In this document: one piece after another, positions 47,201 through 55,965 of the stretch
Layout: every line of letters begins with the position of its first letter
Numbering within the stretch: the stretch's first letter is position 1
NCBI RefSeq assembly: GCF_026745355.1
Contig: NC_079205.1
Span: 65,458,032-65,522,031 of the forward strand
Reading direction: 5' to 3'
Length of the DNA: 64,000 nucleotides
Origin: Beta vulgaris subsp. vulgaris
Lineage: Eukaryota; Streptophyta; Magnoliopsida; Caryophyllales; Amaranthaceae
The notes under the pieces: generated by a model
What the model was told of the DNA's origin: nothing
What the model saw: only the letters and a program-made list of their open reading frames with translations
Databases searched by the model: none
Made by a program: the position numbers and the translations under genes

Positions 47201-50102
47201 GTTTTGACTACTTTCGAATGTTGTCATGCTATTTCACTACAGTTGGTTTCTACTTTAGCACCCTGGTAAGTTCACATTTCATTGTCAGATAAAATAGAGA
47301 AATACTTCCTCCATTCTTTTCTATTGCAACAATGTGATTTTTACACTATTCATTCACCACCGTTTCCCTATCTCTTGTGATTTTTCTATTGGCAAGCGTA
47401 AAAACTCTATTGTTGCAATAGATAAAGAACAAAGGAAGTAGAAAATAGGATTTCTATGCCTAGAATTTGTTCTCTTTATGAAAAAAGGGTTGTCGGTGTA
47501 AATAGAAAATAGGAACTATCGAATCTTGCTGTCTCTTGAAAGTTGAAACACATAGTTGCCCCCTAACCTTTTGCACTTGCATCCTTTTGGCAGATTACTG
47601 TGCTTACTGTGTATATATTTCTTTATGGACGTCTCTACCTTGTGCTTAGTGGTCTTGAGGAAGCGCTGAACAGTCAACGACGGTTTCGGAATAATAAGCC
47701 ACTTCAAGTTGCTCTGGCTTCTCAGTCTTTTGTTCAAATTGGGTTCTTGATGGCATTGCCTATGTTGATGGAAATTGGTTTAGAAAGAGGTTTCCGAACT
47801 GCCCTAAGTGAGTTTATACTGATGCAGCTACAACTTGCTCCAGTATTCTTTACATTTTCACTGGGAACCAAGACTCACTACTATGGAAGGACATTGCTTC
47901 ACGGAGGTGCAAAATATAGGTCTACAGGTCGAGGATTTGTTGTCTTTCATGCTAAATTTGCAGACAACTATAGACTCTATTCTCGGAGCCACTTTGTGAA
48001 GGGGATTGAGCTTATGATATTACTTATTGTATATGAAATTTTTGGTCAAACATATAGAAGTCCGATTGCTTATATCTTCATTACCATATCAATGTGGTTC
48101 ATGGTGGGGACGTGGTTATTTGCTCCCTTCCTTTTCAATCCTTCTGGCTTTGAGTGGCAAAAGATTGTCGATGATTGGACCGACTGGAACAAATGGATAA
48201 GCAATACAGGGGGCATTGGTGTGCCTCCAGAAAAGAGTTGGGAATCATGGTGGGAGGAGGAACAGGAGCATCTTCGCCATTCTGGCATTCGTGGAATCAT
48301 TGCTGAGATACTGCTATCTTTGCGGTTCTTTATATATCAGTATGGACTTGTGTATCACTTAAAGATCACAGAAAAGACGAGAAGTTTCCTGGTATATATT
48401 GTGTCCTATAATTTTCGTTTCAAATTTCTGTGCTGTCTTCCTAATAAAAGCTGTGTTGCAGGTCTACGGGTTATCATGGTTGGTGATCATGTTAATATTA
48501 TTTGTAATGAAGGTAAGTTTGATCTCCAAACATACCAGTATTTTATATGGCATGTTTATTCATGTTTTGGGTTGTAACGTGGTAATTGTCATACTTGTTC
48601 ATGGTTGTTTTTGGCAACAGCATTCATGGTTATTTACAGACAATTATAATCATATATTCTATTTTAATTTGTGTCAGTCTGTGAACCTTTCTTTACAGAC
48701 AATTAAACTTGTTCACCTGGTTGTTTTGAGCATTTCTTTTTTTATGGTTTTGGGCAAATGATGTGAAATAATTTGTTTTGAGCATTTCTTATTGATGTTT
48801 GCTGGGATACAATTGACAGCGTTGCACAGTTTACTATAATTTGGTTTGGCTGTTGCTTCAGTGCATGACATGCTCTTCACTTGTTTCAGACTGTTTCGGT
48901 GGGACGTCGAAAATTCAGTGCTGATTTTCAGCTGGTATTTCGGCTCATCAAGGGCTTGATCTTCCTAACGTTTGTTGGTATCCTGGTTACACTAATAGTG
49001 TTACCAGGCATGACATTACAGGATATCATAGTTTGCATCCTTGCTTTCATGCCCACTGGCTGGGGTCTACTTCAGGTGAGTTTTCCAGTCCTGACTAAAT
49101 TTGTTTGCAGTAAAAATTTTCTTAATGCTCAAGGGTATTCATCTATTCCTATAACTTTAGCAAAACAAACACTAGGCTATCTGATTGATTATTAGTGCTA
49201 TACTATTGTCTAGGGCAAGGGTATGTGCAATAGAGAACTTATGCGGTGTTTGGTAAATGGTTTGTGGATGGCCTTCTCATTGGCTTTTGGTTTTTTATAT
49301 AGTCAAACAGCCAAAAACATTGTGGGAATTGCTTTTACTTGCTTTTTGTATTGGCTTTTGCTTTCACTTCTAGCTACAGCCAACACTAAGAAGTGAATTT
49401 TCGTAAACTTAGAAACAGCCAACAGTCAAACAACAAACCTAAACAACTAATACAAACAATTGTCAAACACCTCCTAAGAGTTTCTATAAGAATAGGTCAT
49501 CTCAGCTAAATGTTATGTGCATAACTGTATAAAAAAGGACTGAGGTTCCCTTGGGCCCTTATGTGCATAGCATAACTATAGGGAAAACGACTGAGGTTTC
49601 ATTACTTCCCAGCAAAATATTATGTGCATGGCATAACTATAGGGAAAAGAACTGAGGTTTCCCTACTTCCCACTAACCATAATTAATGGTTGATGGCACT
49701 TCTGTCTTTCAGTATTGTTATAACCCAACTCTATCTATTATTTGTCTAGTTCCATAAATTATATTTTCAAACTCCCCTCCCCCCTCCACTCCTCCCGCTC
49801 CGGTGGGGAAGGTGAAGATCTTAATATCTCTTGATGGTTCAATTTCTTTTCAGATTGCCCAGGCCCTGAAACCTGTTGTTCACAAGGCCGGATTTTGGGG
49901 TTCGGTCCGGACACTTGCACGTGGGTATGAAATTGTAATGGGATTGCTGTTGTTTACACCTGTGGCTTTCCTTGCCTGGTTCCCATTTGTCTCAGAATTC
50001 CAGACCCGAATGTTGTTCAACCAAGCTTTCAGTAGAGGTCTGCAGATCTCACGTATTCTCGGTGGACATCGTAAAGATCGTACATCTCGTAACAAGGACT
50101 AA
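29275..50102 (+). CDS. CALS3: Callose synthase (CALS3/GSL12-like), 41 coding exons
   Basis: Plasma-membrane beta-1,3-glucan synthase using UDP-glucose; family members make callose at cell plates and plasmodesmata. Exons: 29275-29473, 30493-30593, 31167-31291, 31392-31485, 31614-31724, 31817-31933, 32076-32168, 32433-32524, 33420-33546, 34924-35061, 35159-35235, 35321-35414, 36542-36658, 36747-36864, 37170-37507, 37603-37655, 37735-37795, 38104-38185, 38274-38323, 38412-38498, 38612-38746, 40272-40366, 42027-42111, 42191-42351, 42442-42565, 42670-42882, 42967-43118, 44168-44277, 44398-44523, 44680-44748, 44871-45051, 45165-45318, 45563-45682, 45770-45888, 45989-46072, 46840-46952, 47036-47265, 47594-48391, 48462-48512, 48890-49075, 49854-50102. 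Total 5829 nt, 1942 aa, no stop; Arabidopsis CALS3 is about 1955. The N-terminus ([10 protein letters not shown]) and Vta1-like part precede an FKS1-type region (about 311-460), a membrane cluster (about 460-760), the glucan synthase domain (about 1080-1780) and C-terminal membrane segments. The exon 31 donor (AC|GTGCGT) is the least certain junction. CALS3 rather than CALS1/2 is by sequence resemblance. Confidence 0.93.
32686..33311 (+). mobile_element. Probable solo LTR in callose synthase intron 8
   Basis: The stretch starts TGTTGGAGATTTAGAG and ends CATTCTAAC(G). G-runs flank both ends (GGGGG at 32681-32685 and from 33312), consistent with a 5-bp duplication but also with simple G tracts. 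At about 625 bp with TG start and near-CA end, it looks like a Copia-type LTR left by recombination. There is no PBS or internal region. The 107-codon ORF inside is not a gene. Confidence 0.55.
34192..34320 (+). mobile_element. tRNA-derived SINE, copy 2, in intron 9
   Basis: It begins GATAACACCAAATATAACTT like the 52221 copy. A box TGGTTTAGTGG (34211-34221); B box GGAATCAAATCT (34253-34264), one base off consensus. An extra A-box-like word (TGTTTAGTGGTTAA, 34161-34174) lies just upstream. The 3' end is approximate. Confidence 0.7.
35979..36505 (+). repeat. Degenerate tandem triplication in intron 12
   Basis: Three diverged units of about 170-190 bp start near 35979, 36148 and 36336. Each runs in order through TTCATACT-like sequence, GAAAGGGGGTGCTT, GAATATTTGGAATGAGT, GTACTGCTGAATTGCTA and GCCTAAATCCGCTG. 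Unit 1 is the most diverged and also overlaps generic intron sequence. Confidence 0.7.
39397..39465 (+). repeat. Three tandem copies of a 23-bp unit in intron 21
   Basis: TTTGTCGCTTATCAAACACAGTG occurs three times head to tail, with one substitution in each of copies 2 (CAC for CGC) and 3 (TTAAAC for TCAAAC). It looks like a recent minisatellite expansion. Confidence 0.85.
40573..41525. mobile_element. Long-TIR element in callose synthase intron 22
   Basis: About 100 bp at the left (40573-40680) is the inverted complement of about 100 bp at the right (41425-41525). Shared words include AATTCCCAATG, ACCTC(A/G)AACTTTTCGA and CCCTCAATTATTGT. Both arms hold internal repeats of CCCATTGGTGACC. The CpG-rich repeat (40891-41302) occupies the centre. 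No transposase or clear target duplication. Confidence 0.7.
40891..41302 (+). repeat. CpG-rich palindrome-rich repeat, copy 2
   Basis: Collinear with 20011-20440 over about 415 bp: GACGCGGCGTGAATTTTTT, ATTCACATTAATATG, GATGTAACGGGGATAAAA, GAACGGACAACGCGGCGAGAAGTA, TATTATGGCGTTCCGTAACG. It ends in the perfect palindrome-like GAACGGCCGTTC. This copy is better preserved (more CpG) than copy 1. Confidence 0.8.
46472..46755. mobile_element. Stowaway-like MITE in callose synthase intron 35
   Basis: Left end TTCCCTTCGTTTCTTTTTAATTTATAC; right end, inverted, CTCCCTGCGTTTCTTTTTAATTTATTC. TA flanks both sides (46470-46471 and 46756-46757). 284 bp, non-coding. The interior repeats TTCTTTTTAATCTACACACC and TTCAGTTTCT. 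Confidence 0.8.
47305..47438. mobile_element. Short Stowaway-like MITE in callose synthase intron 37
   Basis: Left end CTTCCTCCATTCTTTTCTATTGCAACAAT; right end, inverted, CTTCCTTTGTTCTTTATCTATTGCAACAAT. TA flanks both sides (47303-47304 and 47439-47440). 134 bp. Confidence 0.8.
49243..49474. mobile_element. Probable hAT-like MITE in callose synthase intron 40
   Basis: Left end GCGGTGTTTGGTAAATGG; right end, inverted, GGAGGTGTTTGACAATTG. The interior also has imperfect complementary GCCAACA/TTGGCTTTTG words. 232 bp. Target duplication not clear. Confidence 0.5.
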
Positions 50103-50560
50103 CCTTACTGAAAGTGAAGTCGTACTAAGTTATTATTTTTGTAGTTTATTCTTATTAAAAATGTCTCTACCCTGTTGCGAGTGGATGGCTAGCTGTTGTA
50201 ATTAGGCTCATGCGCCATTTTTGGTACTCTAGATTAACATTGGTGGCCAATAGAGATGTATATATACTACATATTATTAATATGCTTTAGCGAGGGTGCT
50301 CTATTTTCTCGTCAACCTACTTAAGAATTTCGCCCTTGATTTTCTTGCACTGATTAACCTACTGACATTTCTTTTCTTGATCAAAATTATAGTTCTCTCA
50401 GTGTAAATGTAGTTGTAGATAGCTGATTACAATGGTTATGGTTAGGTTTCGTCTGTAAGTTTAGATACTACTGATTACTGAACTATTTAGGTTGTTACTA
50501 GTACTAAATATGAGTACTTAAGCAGGAAAAGAACCCAAAGTGTAACCTTGAACAATGAGT

Positions 50561-51100
50561 TTGCTAATAGAATACTAACCAGAAATTAGACAAGTAAAGC
50601 ATCATAACAGTCATACTGGCCATCGACAATATCCTGAAAACAACTGACAGACTTGGGCAGTGATAGAACCATAACCAGGTTTAGAGTCCTTTGTTCAATC
50701 TTGTTGGAGCTTAGTTTCTAGATTTGAAACCTGAATTCTAACAAGATTATGACAAAACTTACCCTTTGTTCAATCTTTGTTGCAACTTATAAGCCCGTCA
50801 AAATAATCTACAAAGATCACATAATAAGCAACATCGAATTATGAACGCTCACAAACGCAATAATGCACACCCTCGAAAAGAATAGTGCAGTGCATATATT
50901 ATATATAGTGGTAAAACTTAGGAAGAATGAAGTACAAAGCAATGCTATATAAGAGTAAGGATTGCTAATAGAATACTTAACCAGAAGTTAGACAAGCAAA
51001 GCATCAAAACATTCATAATGGCCATCAAAATATCCTGAAAACAACCGACGACATGGGCAGTGATAGAGCCATAACCAGGTTTAGACTCTTTAGAGTCCTT
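50561..51100. repeat. Direct duplication of a ~130-bp segment
   Basis: 50561-50691 and 50962-51100 are diverged direct copies, sharing TTGCTAATAGAATACT, CCTGAAAACAAC and CCATAACCAGGTTTAGA. On the minus strand both contain TTTTCAG followed by a short frame ending DGQYDCYDALLV-stop (50586-50633) or DGHYECFDALLV-stop (about 50988-51030). Such conservation could mean a duplicated last exon of an unknown gene. A one-base difference shifts the frame at the upstream end. Confidence 0.6.
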
Positions 51101-51466
51101 GATAATCCTTAAGAATGTGAAGTGGTGGAATGAGTATTTACTATGATATTCAGGGGTATGAGTAGACCATAGCAAACAGAAGAGATCCCCCATATATGAA
51201 AGAAAGTGTAAAAAAGTATAACGACTTTTTAAGGCAGAAATGAAATCGATATTCTCAAGCTCCATCCCAACAATATAGCCCTCAAAGATCTCCATGTTTT
51301 GCCAATCAAAAGCAAAAACCAAACCACGTCTATCCATAAAATCTCTATTAGATAAGGCAACACATGGGGGACACCAAAAAATAGAAAAAGGAAAAAAAAG
51401 TAAAAAGAAAGAAAGAGGATAACTAACTATTTCATTGAACGAAAAAAAGGGGGGAAAGTAGGACAT
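50945..51466 (-). CDS. Uncertain hypothetical ORF, 173 codons
   Basis: I do not recognise this ORF. Its middle (ALSNRDFMDRRGLVFAFDWQNM, ELENIDFISALKSRYTFLHFL) looks protein-like; its start (poly-F from AT-rich DNA) and end (which passes the duplicated segment in a different frame) do not. It may be an exon or a decayed copy of a gene whose last exon ends DALLV. It lies in tail-to-tail position to callose synthase. Low confidence that it is translated as drawn. Confidence 0.25.
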   Translation of the reverse strand: MSYFPPFFSFNEIVSYPLSFFLLFFPFSIFWCPPCVALSNRDFMDRRGLVFAFDWQNMEIFEGYIVGMELENIDFISALKSRYTFLHFLSYMGDLFCLLWSTHTPEYHSKYSFHHFTFLRIIKDSKESKPGYGSITAHVVGCFQDILMAIMNVLMLCLSNFWLSILLAILTLI

Positions 51467-51587
51467 TTAAACTCGACATTAGTTTTTTGTGAAAATAAAA
51501 TGTAAAGATAGTTTTTCTATCCAATTAATCTTATTTTTTCTACTTTATTTGTTATCACGCGTTCGCACGCATTGCGTGCATGTAAGA

Positions 51588-51998
51588 CTAGTAGATAAAA
51601 GTGCTGGTGTCATCTTCTTCCATAAGCTTACCTTTACCATAAACCCCATAAACCTTATTCAATTCCCCTACATCCCCTAAATACATGGAGTAGAGAATGG
51701 AGCTAACAACAGCGGCATTGTCGATGGATATACCGTCTGGAAAGCCGCTGAGAGTTGAGAGGTAATCTGGGTATAAGTTGAGATGGTTGGAGTCGTTGTT
51801 GTAGGTGGTAGCATGAAAGTGATGGTGAGCATGGTAGTATGAGACGTCTACCTGGTTGAATGGCTTGAGTAGATTAGATGGTATTGTAAGCGAAAATGCC
51901 TTGTTTTGTTCAGAACCAAAAAGTCTGTAGAATATTCGAAAGGATTCCGGTGATGAAGACCAATCTACGGTGGAAGACTGCTTTTTCTTCAACCTCAC
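51588..51998 (-). CDS. Uncertain hypothetical ORF, 136 codons
   Basis: Unrecognised. The sequence has balanced composition (VDWSSSPESFRIFYRLFGSEQNKAF, then HAHHHFHATTYNN, then an acidic end). In frame upstream of its ATG is a Lys/Arg/Ser-rich stretch (SKQNRKSKSKRERKRKGSPRSP) without a start codon, so the true start or an exon may lie further upstream. With the ORF at 50945-51466 it could form one minus-strand gene, but no splice model was established. Confidence 0.3.
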   Translation of the reverse strand: MRLKKKQSSTVDWSSSPESFRIFYRLFGSEQNKAFSLTIPSNLLKPFNQVDVSYYHAHHHFHATTYNNDSNHLNLYPDYLSTLSGFPDGISIDNAAVVSSILYSMYLGDVGELNKVYGVYGKGKLMEEDDTSTFIY

Positions 51999-52220
51999 GT
52001 CGATCGGTGATCGTGGTGATCCCTTCCTTTTCCTCTCCCTTTTGCTCTTGCTCTTGCGATTCTGCTTACTTGATGAGCCATGAGCGTTTATAATTCTATG
52101 TTGCTACTTTTGGGGTTTTCTCTTCACTCCCTTTTCAATTTCAACTAGTTAGTACTTAGTAGTCCCGCGCTATGCCCTGGGTAAGAAAAAATTTCATTTA
52201 TCAATATAATACTTTATGAT

Positions 52221-52330
52221 GATAACACCAAATACAACTTAGTCTAGTGGTTAAAACTTTGGTACCTGTACTTCAGGTCTCGGGATCAAATCCTATACTA
52301 TATTATTCACCGTAGTATCGTAAAAACCTC
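52221..52330 (+). mobile_element. tRNA-derived SINE, copy 3
   Basis: Begins GATAACACCAAATACAACTT. A box TAGTCTAGTGG (52240-52250) and B box GGATCAAATCC (52283-52293) both fit the pol III consensus. It is the best preserved of the three copies. The 3' end is approximate. Confidence 0.75.
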
Positions 52331-52689
52331 AATTATCCAATGAAATTAAATTGAACTAATACTCATAATATACACCTATAAATTAAAATATATATCTTTA
52401 CATAAATAGATAAATAACATAGCCTAAAATTAGTTCATTGTTTAAAAGGAGTGTTGTACTTATAACGTTGTGACGTGAATTTGTCAATTTCTCAATGGAC
52501 AAAAAATACGAAAAGTAGCAAAATAAAATATGAAATAAAAAATTGATAACATACTTATTTATTGTTATTGACTCGAGGCATCGTCCGGGAAAAAAAACTA
52601 GTATATTTACATTTTATTGTAATTTATGGATTTCCAAAACGATTATATATTTACAAGTAGCTGAGGATGCAACTGGCTTGGATTCATTC

Positions 52690-53444
52690 AGAATTTATAT
52701 TCAAATATTTTAGAAGGAGTTTGATCTTTTGATTCATATTTAAATATTTAAAAAAGATTGTTTTTTAACTATTATTATTTTTCAAAGGTTTAACCCTTGA
52801 GCAAGTTATTTTATTTATGTTTTTATATGGCTAAAGTTTTATATAAGAATTATTATTCTTTTTTAAAGGAGGATTATTTCACAAGGATTCTTATTAGATA
52901 TATGATCTTTTATGATCGCAATTATAAAAAGGCCACGACTTGTTATTTATTAGCAAGAACGGTAGCTATTATATTATTTACCCATGTACTTTTTGTATAA
53001 GTTATGTGGACAAGGTAGTTCCCCTCGTAATAGACTCGGTAAGGAATACTAAACTTGGGGGGTGTGCACACTTTAGGCAAGGTACCTAGGCAAGGAAAAA
53101 GGATTTTTATCAAAGTTATATACTTTATATTATACAAGTATTATCAAGTATTCAGAAAGATTTTTCGAAATTATATATTTCACAGGATTAATTAAATAAC
53201 GTATTTAATATTCTGCAAATACATGTACTCAGTATTTTTACTGACACGCTTTTGTTTTGTTTTGTTTTATGGCTTTGTCCCTGTGATGACCCTTTTGGTG
53301 AGCAGAATTTACAGGTTAATTGATGCATACTTCATATGGAGCAGCTAGTGAGGAATCATAATTAGTCAAGGAGTTGTTATTTTATTTTCTTTATTTCCAT
53401 TGTTCTATAATTGTACAATAAAGTTTATATTTATAAAGAGAAGA
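52690..53444 (+). mobile_element. LTR (plus orientation), left part, 5'-truncated
   Basis: Nearly the whole stretch is the inverted complement of 53600-54330 in the adjoining minus-oriented LTR. It stops at ATAAAGAGAAG, and its continuation TTATTTAAGTTATTTCCGC resumes at 55230. It is therefore one LTR split by an insertion. The 5' end with TGTAATACTCCG is missing. Confidence 0.75.
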
Positions 53445-55226
53445 TGTAACACCCCCAAATTTCTCTCTTTTGGAAAACTCATTTTAATATAAAACTCCTT
53501 GAGAAACTTGAGAGTATCACGTGATAACGTTAAATGCTTTAATACTAACTACTAACTGAACTTTAAACTAATGCAGCGGAAATAACTTAAATAACTTCTC
53601 TTTATTAATATAAACTTTATTGTACAATAACTATATAACAATACAAAATAAAATAAAATAACAATCATTGACTAATTATGATTCCTCACTAGTCCCCCAT
53701 ATGAAGTATGCATCATATCAACCTGTAAATTCTGCTCACAAAAAGGGTCATCACAGGGACAAAGCCATAAAACAAAACAAAACATAACGCGTGTTAGTAA
53801 AAATACTGAGTACATGTATATGTGGAATATTAAACACTTTATTTAATTAAACTCTTGAAATATTTAATTTCAAAAAAAACCTTTCTGGATACTTGATAAT
53901 ACTTGTATAACATAAAGTATATAACCTTGATAAAAATCCTTTTTCCTTGCCTAGTACCTTGCCTAAAGTGTGCACACCCCCCAAGTTTAGTATTCCTTAC
54001 TGAGTCTATTACGAGGGGAACTACCTTGTCCACATGACTTATACAAAAAGTACATGGGTAAATAATATAATAGCTACCGTTCTTGCTAATAAATAACAAG
54101 CCGTGGCCTCTTTATAATTGTGATCATAAAAGATCATATATCTAATAAAAATCCTTCTGAAATAATCCTCCTTTAAAAAGAATAATAATTCTTAAAACTT
54201 AGCCATATAAAGGCATAAATAAAATAACTTGCTCAAGGTTAACCTTTGAAAATAATAATAGTTCAAAAACACTCCTTTTAAAATATTTAAACATGAATCA
54301 AAAGATCAAACTCCTTCTAAATATTTGAATATAAATTCAAAGATCAAACTTTATAAATATACTAAATAAAAGACATAATTCAAAGTTATAAATAAAATTT
54401 ATAAACATTCAAACATGTTATATAAAACAGATGCAGTTCATAATAAAACTCATAAAACATGTATTTCTCCAAAATATTTTCCTAAAAACATGATACTATA
54501 CTTGCAAAACAATTATTAAAGATCTACAAATACACGCACCTTGAATAAATAATAACTAATAGGGAGAAGAGAAAAGGTAGGCTAAGAGGGAGAGAGAGTT
54601 TAAACTTGAGAAAAGAGATTTATTTCTCAAATTTGGTGTGAAGAATATGATGGGTGGAGACCCCTATTTATACTAGTTGGAAAAGTAGTATTGGGATAGG
54701 ATTAGAAAACTAAAAGATAGATTTAGGGAAAAAGATAAACTAATCTAGTTAGGATATAACTAATATTTACGCTTATCCAACTAGATTAGAAAAAGATATA
54801 AATTATCCCATAATACGTAGTTATAGAAGGTAAAATAACTAAAAGATAAGTTAAAAGAAAAATTACAAAAATTTGATAAACATGTAACTCACTGGCGTGA
54901 GTTATGAGTTGGCGGCAGATTTTATTTTTTTTTCCTTTTTTTTTTCATTAAAATCTTTTTCTTTTTTCTTCTTTTCTTTTTTTGCAAACCTTTTTGGATT
55001 TTCTTTAAAACATTTTTAAAATTTTGTTACCAAAATACTTGGGTTTTAAAACTAGTAAACTTAGACCCAACATCTACTTGGATTAAAATTTATTTTAAAT
55101 ACTCAAAATCTTTTATAAAAACCTTTTTAATAAATAATAAGCCTTTTTAGTAAATAAAACCTTTTTAAAAACTAAAACTTTTCTAAAAATATAAATATTA
55201 ACTTACTAAAAATACGGAGTATTACA
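53445..55226 (-). mobile_element. Solo LTR inserted antisense into a related LTR
   Basis: Read on the minus strand it starts TGTAATACTCCGTATTTTTAG (from 55226) and ends GGGGTGTTACA (at 53445), so it has TG...CA ends, 1782 bp. A minus-strand TATAAATAGGGG (about 54657-54675) fits an LTR promoter. No internal retroelement sequence is present. Flanks rejoin to the uninterrupted LTR sequence except for AAG repeated on each side, a plausible partial target duplication. Gypsy-type is inferred from size and termini; no protein is available to confirm. Confidence 0.75.
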
Positions 55227-55385
55227 TAAGTTATTTAAGTTATTTCCGCTGCATTAGTTAAAGTTCAGTTAGTAGTTAGTATTAAAGCCTTTAACGTTAT
55301 AACGTGGCGGTAATACTCTCAAGTTTCTCAAGGAGTTTTATATTAAAATCAGTTTTCCAAAAGAGAGAAATTTAGGGGTGTTACA
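55227..55385 (+). mobile_element. LTR (plus orientation), right part, with 3' CA end
   Basis: It resumes at AAGTTATTTAAGTTATTTCCGC and ends TTAGGGGTGTTACA, inverse of 53445-53603. With 52690-53444 it formed one LTR. Confidence 0.75.
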
Positions 55386-55388
55386 AAG

Positions 55389-55397
55389 TGGTATCAG
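55389..55397 (+). other. Primer binding site, initiator tRNA-Met type
   Basis: TGGTATCAG lies 3 bp after the LTR end. It matches the first nine bases of the usual TGGTATCAGAGC site complementary to plant initiator tRNA-Met. This fixes the LTR as 5' and the element's direction as plus. Confidence 0.75.
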
Positions 55398-55965
55398 TTT
55401 TTCAGGTTCTTTTTGGAAAATAAATAAACAGTCAATGAGAGAATGGGATAGATCTAGGAAGGGCATATAAGCTAGAGTTTCGCATTCTATTTGCATTTTT
55501 TTTTTTGACATTTTAGATTATGTTAAAAAAAATACTTCTTTCTTTTTAAGAAAATACTTATATTTTTAAGTATAAATATTTTCTGATTTATATTTTGAAG
55601 AACGGAATAAGTATGTGGATTTATTTTTCTGAGTAAAGTTCTGGCTAAGGAAAGACTTGGTACTTAAGTTGGCCGTTTGTGCCGCACCTCTCTTTCCTGG
55701 GAACTCACTCGACTAATTATTCATACACTAAGCCTAGTACTCAAATAAACAACTCTTTTGGTCACATACATATATATGTATTTTTCAAGAATATCAAACA
55801 AACTTTTTTTTCGATTCATTTGAAATTATAGTTCAAATGTTATTTTTATTTTGACTATTATTTCAATATGCAATCCGTATTTATCTTATAAATCTATATG
55901 TATTTATTCAAATTATAAAGCTGAAACTTTTTATAAAGTATTGATTTTTTTATAAAGTATGGATT
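55398..55965 (+). other. Remnant of retroelement leader, no gag or pol seen
   Basis: AT-rich sequence after the primer binding site. No ORF over 60 codons resembling gag, protease or reverse transcriptase is present, and the tandem array starts at 55966. The element is therefore internally deleted or truncated. Confidence 0.45.
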
